Translations under genes and position numbers: made by a program
Source: Rhizobium lusitanum
GTDB taxonomy: Bacteria > Pseudomonadota > Alphaproteobacteria > Rhizobiales > Rhizobiaceae
Direction of reading: 5' to 3'
Assembly (NCBI RefSeq): GCF_014189535.1
Contig: NZ_CP050305.1
Span: forward strand, 124,001 to 188,000
DNA: 64,000 bases
The notes under the pieces: generated by a model
Database searches by the model: none
What the model saw: only the letters and a program-made list of their open reading frames with translations
What the model was told of the DNA's origin: nothing
In this document: positions 21,302-30,238 of the stretch, piece after piece
How the letters are laid out: every line of letters begins with the position of its first letter
How positions within the stretch are numbered: the first letter of the stretch is position 1

Positions 21302-23746
21302 TCAAGGCTTCGGGTGCATGTCTGAGCGAAACTGGAAGACGAAGTAAGGTGGAATGCACACGCCTCGTTTGTCATTCCTCGCCAGCCATGTCGCGTCCGG
21401 CTTCGTCTGCCCGTAGTAGTCAGATTTGCTGTAGTTGCGTCCAACCACCTCGTGAAAGAGGGAGCCGCGCGCGAGAAGCTCGGCTCGTTCATTGAACTTT
21501 GAGATCGCGCTCGGCCCGCTCTCCGCCATCGGCTTTACGCAGATATAATCGTCTCGGCAGGGCGATGCGACGTCACAGGCTCGCAGTCCTGCGAGCGACG
21601 TAAAGGTCGCGAAACATTGAGACAGGGTCGTTCTTCCTTCGCCAGAATTGGCTATTCGCGACACGCAGGTGTTGAAGCCCGTGGACGCGATCATGCCGCA
21701 TGTCGCCTGATCGGGTAGACCGACACACTCCGAAAGACGAAGCATTCCGGCGGGGAAACCGCCGGTCTGCTGATCTCGAATGTCATCCCTGGATACGGGA
21801 TTTCTTACACCCTCGTTGTACTCCTGATGCGCACCATAAAACGAATTGCCAGCTGGAGGATCCTTGGGCAGCACCGAAGAAGGAATGACCGTGGGCGCGC
21901 CATCGGCCAAGGGCGGCTCGATCCTTTCATAACGGTCTGTAGCAAATCTCGTCGTGACGATCCGGCCAATCTGAAGGGGATCGCCAACCTGCGTCTGCCC
22001 GGCATGGGGAACGCACGTACCGACCGCTGGCTCGTTCGTCGTCTTGAAGAGACGGCGGCACTCAAATTGCGGTTGGCAAACCCACTGCCTCTGGGTCGTC
22101 GCTAGCGCATCTGGCAATACACATGCCCCTCCCCAGCCGCCAAGAAGCTGAGTGCCTTCGAGTTCCGCGGCGAAACTGTTGAGCGGCCGGGACGAATAGC
22201 TGGCGGCGAGCTCGTATTCGGTCAGCCTTGCATCCGGCCGGGACGCCATCAGTGAAACGATCCTGCGCCGTCGCGGTTGATCGCCGTAAAACAACGGAGA
22301 ACCGGCCAGCGCCACCGCATTTTCATTCGGAGTGTCGGCCCTGTCTTGTCCCGGGAAATGAAACCCGGCGATCGCTCGTGTTTGATGGCATACGGTACAG
22401 GTGCTCTCGTTCAGGCGGGTTCTGAAATCGTCGGGCGACTTTATGAAGCTCGTTTTCTGGCCCGTCGCCTTGAACGCCTCGATCGCGGCCTTTATCTCGC
22501 CGTCGCTGATGATTTCGTGAGAAGCTGAATTTGCCTTCCAGAACAGTTGGTTCTCGGAGCGAGTGTTGCCTCCGGGGGAAATCGAAGATGCCGAAAAAGC
22601 GAGATATTCACTTGGGATGTTCAGCGTCCCCTTGTCGATGGAGGAGACGACGGCCGGACGTTGAAGATAGGTTACCAGCTTTTCCCGAAGGCGCTTCTTG
22701 TCAAGACAGGCAACGGTCGCGTCATTTGTCGCGCATAGAAGGCGCGAGCGATCGATTTCGTTGGTGAGCGCAAGCGGCTCAAGGAGCTTGTCTTTGGCAA
22801 CCCATTGAAACACGCGCATGAGATATTTGGCTTGTGAACCAAAGCCGTGTGCATGGTCTCCGTCACCTGCCGGAAAGCGATAAACCTGGATGTTCAATTC
22901 AAGTCGAAGAAGATCCTCACCTCTGATGAGAGCCACGGGGCCGCTTGCCGGATCCAGCAGCATGGCGGGAGTCCATCTTCGGCCTGCCGCCTCGTCTTGC
23001 ACATAAGCATCCCATCGCTTCGCAACCTCCTGGCAGGTGACCTTCGAACCCGCAGCTCCGGGCAGCGCTGGAAACACCAGATTCATCGTTATCGGCAGAC
23101 GGGATTTCTGGGCTCCGTTCCTCAGCGTGTAGCCAAATCTATAAATGACAGCAATCTCGCCACATCCCTGCTGAGCAGCCGATAGATCGCTTCCAGAGTC
23201 CTTTATGAATTGTCTGTCCATCCTGTTGACTACGCCGACAAGCTCGGCCTTGGAGTCCGGATGTGACAGGAACCGCAAATCCATTTGAGTCCCGTCGTTG
23301 GCACCATCGCTTTTCCGCAGTTCGTCGATCTGCTGAGACACGGACTTCAGTACCCGATCTGCGATGCCGAGATTGAATGGATTTGCGGTCTTGTCTGCAT
23401 GGCCGACTGTTGCTGCCTTGGCATTCATCAGAGAGATGAAATTCAACGGGCCGTCGCAGGAAATCGCTGACTCGCCGCAATCCAGGGTCTGAACAATATC
23501 AGCTCTGAATACCGAAGGTCCAATCAGACTATCCGCAGCCGATGCTGAAAAGTCCGTGGCCCGCGCTGAGGCCGACGTTACAATGAGAAAAATTCCTAGG
23601 ACACCGAGCGTGAGTCCCAACAGCGATCGTTGCTGGCCTGATGGGCGGACAAGATCACAGCACATGCGTAGACGTCGTCGAACATTTTGCACCGGCCTGC
23701 TCCCCCACCCCGCACGCAAAATTCGCGTAATGAGAGTAAACAACAT
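21302..23746 (-). CDS. large exported protein with a single CXXCH haem motif
   Basis: About 814 residues from ATG 23746; a TTG at 23767 and an ATG at 23665 are alternatives. A hydrophobic stretch (LGLTLGVLGIFLIVTS) forms an uncleaved-length signal or anchor ending in ASARA. A single CTVCH, the covalent haem c site, is encoded near 22385-22400 (about residue 449), followed by PGQDRADTP. GVVNRMDRQF lies near residue 170, and cysteine-rich segments at the C-terminus contain about ten cysteines. The overall architecture is unfamiliar to me. It could be a periplasmic mono-haem cytochrome fused to unknown domains. The frame continues to within 42 bases of the peptidoglycan-binding-like gene, so the two are probably co-transcribed. 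No function is proposed beyond export and possible electron transfer. Confidence 0.55.
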   Translation of the reverse strand: MLFTLITRILRAGWGSRPVQNVRRRLRMCCDLVRPSGQQRSLLGLTLGVLGIFLIVTSASARATDFSASAADSLIGPSVFRADIVQTLDCGESAISCDGPLNFISLMNAKAATVGHADKTANPFNLGIADRVLKSVSQQIDELRKSDGANDGTQMDLRFLSHPDSKAELVGVVNRMDRQFIKDSGSDLSAAQQGCGEIAVIYRFGYTLRNGAQKSRLPITMNLVFPALPGAAGSKVTCQEVAKRWDAYVQDEAAGRRWTPAMLLDPASGPVALIRGEDLLRLELNIQVYRFPAGDGDHAHGFGSQAKYLMRVFQWVAKDKLLEPLALTNEIDRSRLLCATNDATVACLDKKRLREKLVTYLQRPAVVSSIDKGTLNIPSEYLAFSASSISPGGNTRSENQLFWKANSASHEIISDGEIKAAIEAFKATGQKTSFIKSPDDFRTRLNESTCTVCHQTRAIAGFHFPGQDRADTPNENAVALAGSPLFYGDQPRRRRIVSLMASRPDARLTEYELAASYSSRPLNSFAAELEGTQLLGGWGGACVLPDALATTQRQWVCQPQFECRRLFKTTNEPAVGTCVPHAGQTQVGDPLQIGRIVTTRFATDRYERIEPPLADGAPTVIPSSVLPKDPPAGNSFYGAHQEYNEGVRNPVSRDDIRDQQTGGFPAGMLRLSECVGLPDQATCGMIASTGFNTCVSRIANSGEGRTTLSQCFATFTSLAGLRACDVASPCRDDYICVKPMAESGPSAISKFNERAELLARGSLFHEVVGRNYSKSDYYGQTKPDATWLARNDKRGVCIPPYFVFQFRSDMHPKP

Positions 23747-24085
23747 CGGATCGTCGTGGTCAATCAACAGTAAATTTGATGGGCGATGCGCTTCGTTGCA
23801 ATTTAATTTGTGCGTCCCTCACGGCTGGCTTATGCAATACAAAGCAAACGAGAAGGTTAGCGCAGGATTTGGTCTGGTAACAACCGAGCCGCCACTGCTA
23901 AATCTCCGAGAAGCTAGCCGGATAAATGTCGATTCCATTTTGAACGCGTAGGTGATCGGATGAGCGAGAGCGAGTTGAAGCGATCCAGGATCTTGATGCG
24001 TCCCCGATACCAAAGGTAACGCAAGGAACATACTGACAACTATTTAAACCTGAGATTGATTCTGACTACTCATAGGGGGCAGGAC

Positions 24086-24172
24086 ATGCAACTCAAAACA
24101 TTCGCAGTCATGACAACAGTTTGCCTGCTCGTTGGGTTTCAGGCTCATGCGACAGGACACCGGCTGGATTAA
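24086..24172 (+). pseudogene. orphan signal peptide fragment
   Basis: A short frame with a strong ribosome site (GGGGGC about 8 bases before ATG 24086) encodes a textbook signal peptide, MQLKTFAVMTTVCLLVGFQA with HA at the cleavage site. It stops after six more residues. The sequence after about 24150 belongs to another gene in a different frame. This looks like the 5' end of an exported-protein gene whose body was replaced by recombination. Confidence 0.5.
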
Positions 24173-24621
24173 ACTTGTTGCTGGATTGCACATAGACGGA
24201 TTTGAGATCGTCGAAACGGAAGTGCGGGTTCCTGCGCGTCGGAGCTGGCGGACGGACGAGGTGGAGATCGTGAGGTCGCTGAGCAAGATCTACCCCGTCG
24301 ACGTACCGGCGCTCGATTTCAACGAAGCAGAAAGCGAAATCGCCCTGCTCCTTGACCGTCATTCTCTAGTGACGACCAAAGGGCATCTACGCCAGGCGAT
24401 ACAGAACTTCACGAACGGAAACAGGGCCGTGGTCAACAGCTAGATCCGGACTTTCTTCGAAAGCTACATGATCGAAATCGCACTTCGCATGGGGTATGGC
24501 GGAAGGCCTTACGAGACTATTCGTTGCTTCCGTCTCACAGAGCGAACTCGATCACGTTGCTCGCGCCTACGGAAAAATTCGTCTTGGTCTCTTCTTGCAC
24601 GATGCAGCTGGCGGTAACTAA
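24147..24621 (+). pseudogene. decayed gene, resembles AbiJ/HEPN-type abortive-infection protein
   Basis: The frame from ATG 24147 runs to an amber TAG at 24441-24443, then continues in the same frame as IRTFFESYMIEIALRMGYGG. The segment AIQNFTNGNRAVVNS followed by that sequence resembles the helical region of abortive-infection proteins in which a Gln normally stands at the stop (CAG to TAG). Further downstream, coding-like sequence appears in another frame (ASVSQSELDHVARAYGKIRL) up to a TAA at 24619-24621. The gene therefore carries a nonsense codon and probably a frameshift. Its 5' end overlaps the orphan signal peptide, marking a junction near 24150. The family assignment is from memory and tentative. 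Confidence 0.4.
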
Positions 24622-24784
24622 GGCACTGTTTTATCGTCTATTATAACTGTCGGCAACAATATTGCCGGAACCAATACCACAATGGAGTCAATTGACGAGC
24701 GCAAACTAAGCGCGCACATATACATCGCTCGCAGTAATGCATGCCACAGATACGAATTTAACACCGTTAGCGATAGGATTTACT

Positions 24785-25777
24785 ATGCCTAGTGCTATTT
24801 CGAGAAGAGCATTCATGGCTTCGACTATTTCCGCGGCCATTGTTGGATCAAATGTCTCTGCTTCTGCAGATGATAATGGCATCGACCTCAGCGATGATCT
24901 TTCACGAGGGCAGATATTCAAAGATTTTGTTGTCTTGCCGTGGCTAGCTGAGAACGGAGGGGAAAATCAAACACTATCAATTCCCGCGGTATTTCAGTTC
25001 CCGCAAGATGTAACTTATGACTGCACCCTCGACGCACAGAAGGTCTGTAGGACGGACACATCGAAGCCTCGCACAAAGCCGATGCTGTTTGGAGTGGACA
25101 TAAGCCACTACACTGCCCCCTCTTTTTCATTTAGCGAACTGAGGGACAAGAAGGTTCGGTTCGTGCAAATGAAAGCCAGCCAAGGGCTTAGGTACCGAGA
25201 TGCTAACTTCGCTGCATTCTGGAAGCGAGCCGCCCAGTTCCAGGGAGACCAGGCAGTTTTCCGGGGGGCTTATCACTTTCTGACGGCAGACGGGGATGGA
25301 AAGCAGCAGGCTGAATGGTTTCTTAGCGAACTTGAACGCGCCGGGGGTACGGTAAATGGTGATATGGCGCCAGGTGTCGATCTCGAATGGGATGTCTACA
25401 AGAGCACCGGCAAGGCAGATCATTGGGAGGGAAAAGGCGCCAATTTTATCCTCGATACGGTCCATGCGTGTATGGAGCGATTGACAAAAGCCACGGGGAA
25501 AAACCCAATCTTGTACACTGGGAAATCCTGGTTCTCCGCAAAAACGGTTCCAATTGATCGCTTCAAGGAGTTGGAAAAATATCCTCTTTGGGTTTTCGAT
25601 TACAACCCGCAAAGGAAGCTTGACGAGAAACCGCTTCTGCCGGACAATTCCTCGAAGGCAGCCATCTGGCAATTTTCGGATTCAGCACGTGCCTTGGGAG
25701 CGTACGACGGAACACTCGATTCGTCGGTATTTTATGGCAGTGAGGGCGACTTCAAAAATGCCTTCGGAATCTCGTAA
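24785..25777 (+). CDS. Tat-exported GH25 muramidase
   Basis: ATG 24785 (AGGA at 24775-24778) gives a 330-residue protein with a twin-arginine signal (SRRAFMA at residues 6-12) ending near ASA. The glycoside hydrolase family 25 fold is clear. FGVDISHY carries Asp105, and a later VDLEWD carries Asp199 and Glu201, the catalytic DxE that cleaves MurNAc-GlcNAc bonds of peptidoglycan. An ending WQFSD strand is also typical. Residues 30-100 are an extra N-terminal region of unknown role. The stop TAA overlaps the start of the caspase gene (TAATG at 25775-25779), so translation is coupled. A Tat signal on a muramidase implies it folds before export. Likely target: the organism's own or a competitor's cell wall. 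Confidence 0.85.
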   Translation: MPSAISRRAFMASTISAAIVGSNVSASADDNGIDLSDDLSRGQIFKDFVVLPWLAENGGENQTLSIPAVFQFPQDVTYDCTLDAQKVCRTDTSKPRTKPMLFGVDISHYTAPSFSFSELRDKKVRFVQMKASQGLRYRDANFAAFWKRAAQFQGDQAVFRGAYHFLTADGDGKQQAEWFLSELERAGGTVNGDMAPGVDLEWDVYKSTGKADHWEGKGANFILDTVHACMERLTKATGKNPILYTGKSWFSAKTVPIDRFKELEKYPLWVFDYNPQRKLDEKPLLPDNSSKAAIWQFSDSARALGAYDGTLDSSVFYGSEGDFKNAFGIS

Positions 25778-27695
25778 TGAGGGCCAAGGGACACATCATC
25801 GCGTTGATAGCTGCCATTGCCCTTTTTTCCTGCTGCAAGGCGGCATGCGCGGATGACTGCTCTAATATTGCGGTGGGTGTGGCAGACCCAAGTTGGTGCC
25901 AATATTTGGGTCGCTTTCCCTTCAGTTCCCAGAACGACCCAAATCGGCACGTGGACAATCGCGTGAAGGATGCGATGGGGTTGAACGATACACAAGACTC
26001 CAAAATTAGGAGCTACGCTTTCGTTATTTCGGTATGGGATTATAATTTCTCCGATGCGATTACTTCGGAGCTAAAAGGGGTCGAAAACGAGCAATCATCG
26101 TTGCTTAGTTTTGTTAAATCTCAAGGCTTTGACGAAGCATTGGTCCTAGAGAATGGTGAGGCGAATGCCCAGACAATTCGAAAAATTTTCACCGAGTATT
26201 ACCTGCCTAAATTCATATCTGCGTCCCAAAATGGCCAACAGATCCGATTTATGTTTATATTTGATGGCCACGGTTGGCAGCCTCCATCAAGCGAAGCAAC
26301 TGGCGCTTTGGCGCTAAGCAAGCTAGAAGATGAAGGCGACTTGAATTATGACCACCGCTTCTCGTTAGCAGAACTACGCGGTCTTCTTGCAGACCTTTCT
26401 CCCTATACCCGATCGATGGTCGCACTGTTAGGATCATGCTACTCGGGTAGTGTGTTACGGGGACCGGGACTAGCCGACGACTACACCCCAGGACCATCGG
26501 CGTGGATCGCAGCGGCCGCGCCTAATCGAACGCAAGCATGGATCCTCCCCAAGGAAAGTGGCACCCTTTTTTTCAAGATTTGATCTCAACAGTCGACCAC
26601 TGGTCAGCAGCAACTAGTCAGCTACCAGCAGATGATACCGCCTCGGCCGTTGTTAGTTTCGCACAATTCACACCCAAACTTCGCGAAATCATCGACAGAA
26701 TTAATGAGGAGCATCAATCCGCTCGCAATCCAGAGAAACCTGACGAGCCTTATCCACCATTCGTAATGGATACAGTCTCTTACGAAGGGCAGAGGAAAGC
26801 CGCTTTTCGCTTCATAGTTCCGGCCAAAGTCACTGCTGCAAATGGCCTTGATATCGGGAATGTTACCTTGACTGGTAGCGCGGTAGTAGGCCGACCGAAC
26901 GTCACTGTCGTCCACACGCCAGAGTATTATTCGGTACGGGGCATAGATTTATCCCATGCTTCGGGCGATGTCGATTTTCAGAAACTCAAATCCTCAGGAG
27001 TAAAGTTTGCATATCTTAAAGCTACGCAAGGAACAAAATTTAAGGATGCCCGCTTCGGCGGATATTTGAAAGATGCAACAGCAAGTGGGCTACCAGCAGG
27101 CGCTTATCACTTTTTTGACTATTGCGAGGGACCGGATCAACAATTTCAAGCAATTATAGAAAACGTACCAAAAAGTATTGATCTTCCTATTGCGGTCGAT
27201 TTGGAATGGAAGGTCATAGCGGCAGGAGGCTTTGTGGAGCCAACAGACTGTAATAGCAACGAGGTGATCCGGGAAAATTTTCGTAGCCTGCTTCAGAAGC
27301 TCACGATATACTACGGAAAGATGCCGGTCATTACTACGGCCTCGGCTTTTGTAAAAGCCTATCCAATCATAGATGATAGTTTCGGAATTTATCCACTGTG
27401 GATAATGGACTACAGCAAGAGTAGAGTAGCACAAGGAACACCCTCTCTGCCCATTCATACTCCTTGGACGTTTTGGCAATACACGGACCATGGTACGTTT
27501 GATGGTATTCCCGGAAAGACATTCGATGTGAGCGTCTTCTTTGGTTCCGACCAAGAATTTCGTGACTTTGCGTCGGGAACGCAAAATGTTGCCCTCCAAG
27601 CAGCTCTACCGTCGTTCTTGCCAGCCGCGAACGCGGCAGTAAAAGCCATCACAGAGCCAGCGGCTGCCGCCATTCACGAGATATTTCACTTTTAG
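25777..27695 (+). pseudogene. caspase-like peptidase fused to a GH25 muramidase, frameshifted at a T7 run
   Basis: The frames 25777-26583 and 26538-27695 fit one gene of about 639 residues. At 26567-26573 there are seven T; an eighth would give SGTLFFQDLISTVDHW and join the frames. Residues 1-25 are a signal peptide. Residues 75-300 are a C14 caspase-like domain with the catalytic dyad His165 (FIFDGHGW) and Cys221 (LLGSCYSGS). After a linker with a beta domain, residues 385-600 form a GH25 domain with GIDLSH (Asp391) and VDLEW (Asp475, Glu477). The last 40 residues are Ala-rich. The start overlaps the stop of the preceding GH25 gene. A run of seven T could also permit slippage that makes both a caspase-only and a fused product. 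Real frameshift, slippage or sequencing error cannot be told apart here. Confidence 0.65.
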
Positions 27696-27823
27696 AGATA
27701 GCTAGACAAAACATCCGGAGACATATGGTAGTCGGACAGGCGAACCTACATCACGCGGCCATATTCGCAGCGATCCTTTTCAAAGCCCTCTACAGACCAA
27801 AGACGGGCCTCGATCGCCTTATC

Positions 27824-27861
27824 GGGGTCATTTGCGGGAGAGGGCGATATACTACCTTAGG
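27824..27861 (-). repeat. Tn3-family 38-bp terminal inverted repeat
   Basis: The 38 bases begin GGGGTCATTTGCGGGAGAGG and end in CTTAGG, the pattern of terminal repeats of Tn3-family transposons (GGGGTC start, about 38 bp). It lies just outside the stop codon of a Tn3 transposase C-terminus on the minus strand, as expected at the tnpA end of such a transposon. No matching partner end was found in the window. Confidence 0.65.
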
Positions 27862-28022
27862 GACGGCCATCGATATTCCCCGGTGAGTGTTATGTGTTCC
27901 CATCCAAGCGGTGAGACGTGTGGCAGCAAGCTTGGGTCGATCAGTTCGCCGGCGGCGATTTGCTCGGCCACGATCTCTCCGAGTTTCCAGGTGTTCCAAT
28001 AGATTATTATGGCGGTCAGCAG
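27852..28022 (-). pseudogene. tnpA: Tn3-family transposase C-terminal fragment
   Basis: Minus-strand translation gives the typical Tn3 transposase ending: NLLTAIIIYWNTWKLGEIV, then HVSPLGWEHITLTGEYRW and a stop at 27852-27854. Only about the last 55 residues remain; sequence above 28022 belongs to other elements. With the adjacent terminal repeat it is one end of a lost transposon. No resolvase or partner end is present. Confidence 0.65.
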
Positions 28023-28029
28023 ATTAAGG

Positions 28030-28083
28030 TGTCAATCGGCGCGGAATGTTGACCCCTTATCGGCGTCCAATCTTCACCCCCTT
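28030..28083. repeat. partial insertion-sequence end with internal direct repeat
   Basis: TGTCAATCGGCGCGGAATGT followed by TGACCCC, then a second, similar unit (CCAATCTTCACCCCC), resembles repeated terminal sequence of IS21-type elements in rhizobia. It separates the Tn3 and IS3 fragments. No istA or istB gene is present. Confidence 0.35.
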
Positions 28084-28370
28084 ATAGACGATCAGCGCTT
28101 GGCCTACACGGCAAAGGAGACCAGGCTCTTTGCTCAGCCTGTCAATCTGACACCATGCTTCACGCCGGTTGCCAGCCCGCAGTCCAACGGCGTGTCTGAA
28201 GCCTTCGTCAAAACCCTGAAGCGGCACTACATCCGCTATCACCGCTTCCGGACGCCGACACCGCGCTCCGGCAGATCGATGGATGGATCGAGGACTGCAA
28301 CGAGATCCATCCACATTCCGCGCTCAAGATGGCTTCCCCTCGGCCGCTCATCAGGGCTAAATCAAACTAG
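28084..28370 (+). pseudogene. IS3-family orfB integrase-core fragment
   Basis: Translation shows YTAKETRLFAQ, TPCFTPVASPQSNGVSEAFV and KTLKRHYIR, the region around the third catalytic acid (Glu in SNGVSEAF) of an IS3-type DDE transposase. One base added near 28236 restores the expected continuation LPDADTALRQIDGW and NEIHPHSALKM to the stop at 28368-28370. The N-terminal two thirds, with the first Asp, is missing, so it cannot be active. Confidence 0.6.
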
Positions 28371-28435
28371 CCGACTGTCCGGTGAAACGGGGAGCACTCC
28401 ACCAGGGTAGCAACGGTCGACTGGAGCATGCAAGC

Positions 28436-28599
28436 ATGAGCAAGACGAGAGAAAAAGGCATCATCGCATATGGAACCGAGGAGGATCGGCGCAATCTGGC
28501 AATCCTGGCCGACACTATCGAGTGTCCGGAATCGAGCTTCTAATTAAGATGCTCAGAGAGCGCTTCGAGCAACTTTTCGGCGAAAACGCGTTAAAATAA
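28436..28599 (+). pseudogene. small ribbon-helix-helix-like protein, frameshifted
   Basis: The frame from ATG 28436 begins MSKTREKGIIAYGTEEDRRN and stops at 28541. One extra T near 28541 would continue it as SSFLIKMLRERFEQLFGEN to a stop at 28597-28599, giving about 54 residues. The size and pattern resemble small CopG/Arc-type DNA-binding proteins. Tentative; no partner gene is recognisable. Confidence 0.3.
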
Positions 28600-28703
28600 T
28601 TACAACGCAGGCTGCCAATCCAATTAAGATCATTGTATGTAGAGGGCTCCCGTTCAGAGTCCTAATCTCAAGAACTACATCTTGAGTGTCATTGGAGAAT
28701 TAT

Positions 28704-30104
28704 ATGTTGAAATATCCATTAGCATTTTTCTTCATGACGCTCTCTTTAACTTTGTCATTCTGTGTAGAGACGGCGTTTGCTCAAAATGCAGCCGATGAAA
28801 ATGATCCGAAATGGGAATGCTATGCTCCTGCTCCAGGACATCCTACTGATGCTGAACGAGTGGCATTTGTAGACAAGGCGTCCAAAATCGCTGTTGATCT
28901 GGAAAAAAGCTATGGCGTTCCAGCACCGGCGATCACTGCGATGGCTGCGGTCGAATCTGGCTACGGTTGGACAAGGATAGCTGTGTTCGCCAACAACTTT
29001 TTCGGCTGGAAGGGTGAAGAGGGCGCGGGCAGCGCATATCATCTTAAATGCCAGCCGTTAGACACTGATCCCAACGCGTTTTATGTGAAGTTCAATTCTC
29101 TTGAAGCCTCAATGTCCGCCGTTGCCGAACGGTTAGCGAAGGGCAGAAATTACCAGAAAGACACCGCTCGCTATCAGGCGGATCTCAAGGAAGGGATCGA
29201 TCCGGCTCTCGCAGCCAGACTTTGGATTGACGCAATAGCGCCACGTTACAACGGCAAGCCTTGGCTGTATCGCAGCACGCTTAAACGGGTCATGAATGAT
29301 CCAATTTCGCCTGCGGATTTCATCAATCCTAAGCTTAACTTGTATCGGCTCGCACCCCCGCCGGTGAAGGGCGAGAATCGTTATGCACATATAGTCGACA
29401 GTATCGCGTATAAAACAGTAATTAAACTTGCCAAACGGGATCTTGCTCCTGGCGCGCGCACTATGGACAATTGCATTGATGGTGGTGGAAGCATTCAGAA
29501 AGACTACCCCGAGTATGAAGGCTATCCGGTCAAGCGGTGTATTTACCAGATCACAAGCCCCAACGTGCTGAAAGGCCTTGTATACACCCTCCATCCTACG
29601 GCAGAACAGGTTGCAGCATGGACAGCTTTTGCATGTATTCGGGCCGATGCTTCAGATCAGTCCGCGTGTGCCACGCGACTTTTTCGAACCGGGAGCTCTG
29701 AAACTGAAGGGCTTTATGAAAGTAACAACGCTCAGTTTCCTGTTTCGGGGAACGTGATTGAGATTGGTAGCGCGGGGGGCTGCACCAAAGCGACAGTGAA
29801 CAACAACATTTTTTTCAGGCATGGTGTTACAGTTAAGCTGAAAGCGCTGCCCTCGGTCTGTTCAACTCAAGCGTTTTCTATTTCTGATCAGGAGCAGTAC
29901 TCAAAATCGGCGGTGGAAAGATACAGATTCGTCGCACGGGTATCCGCTTTAAAGCTACAAGAATATAGCGATTTCACCGGCAAGTCTCCCACGGGTGATG
30001 AATGGGCACGGATCAACCAATTATCTTATCTCACTGGCCTGGACGACGGTGTCAACGCATTGCTCAACATTCAAGCAGAGCGGCTTTTCGGGAGTAAGCG
30101 TTGA
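28704..30104 (+). CDS. exported N-acetylglucosaminidase-domain protein
   Basis: ATG 28704 with GGAG at 28694-28697 gives 466 residues; the longer frame from 28686 has no ribosome site. Residues 1-27 are a signal peptide ending AFA. Residues 45-200 form a glucosaminidase (mannosyl-glycoprotein endo-beta-N-acetylglucosaminidase type) domain: AAVESGYGW with the likely catalytic Glu84, then FANNFFGWKG and a YxDxARY block. These enzymes cut GlcNAc-MurNAc bonds of peptidoglycan. Residues 210-466 are a second, Cys-containing region that I do not recognise. It lies downstream of two GH25 domains, so this part of the island encodes three cell-wall hydrolase domains. A hairpin follows at 30109-30139. 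Confidence 0.75.
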   Translation: MLKYPLAFFFMTLSLTLSFCVETAFAQNAADENDPKWECYAPAPGHPTDAERVAFVDKASKIAVDLEKSYGVPAPAITAMAAVESGYGWTRIAVFANNFFGWKGEEGAGSAYHLKCQPLDTDPNAFYVKFNSLEASMSAVAERLAKGRNYQKDTARYQADLKEGIDPALAARLWIDAIAPRYNGKPWLYRSTLKRVMNDPISPADFINPKLNLYRLAPPPVKGENRYAHIVDSIAYKTVIKLAKRDLAPGARTMDNCIDGGGSIQKDYPEYEGYPVKRCIYQITSPNVLKGLVYTLHPTAEQVAAWTAFACIRADASDQSACATRLFRTGSSETEGLYESNNAQFPVSGNVIEIGSAGGCTKATVNNNIFFRHGVTVKLKALPSVCSTQAFSISDQEQYSKSAVERYRFVARVSALKLQEYSDFTGKSPTGDEWARINQLSYLTGLDDGVNALLNIQAERLFGSKR

Positions 30105-30108
30105 CGTT

Positions 30109-30139
30109 CTGGTAGCTGGCCACGCAGGCTAGCTACCAG
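30109..30139 (+). terminator. hairpin after glucosaminidase gene
   Basis: CTGGTAGCT at 30109-30117 pairs perfectly with AGCTACCAG at 30131-30139 across a 13-base loop, four bases after the stop of the glucosaminidase gene. There is no U-run, so it is a weak or Rho-assisted terminator, or a 3'-end stabiliser. Confidence 0.4.
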
Positions 30140-30238
30140 TTCCATAGTAGAACCTTTATCTGTGATGGCAGTGTAGCGGCTATTTAGTAATGCGACAGTC
30201 GAGTGACCATGATGCTGACCGAATCGCCCGATTTAGAC

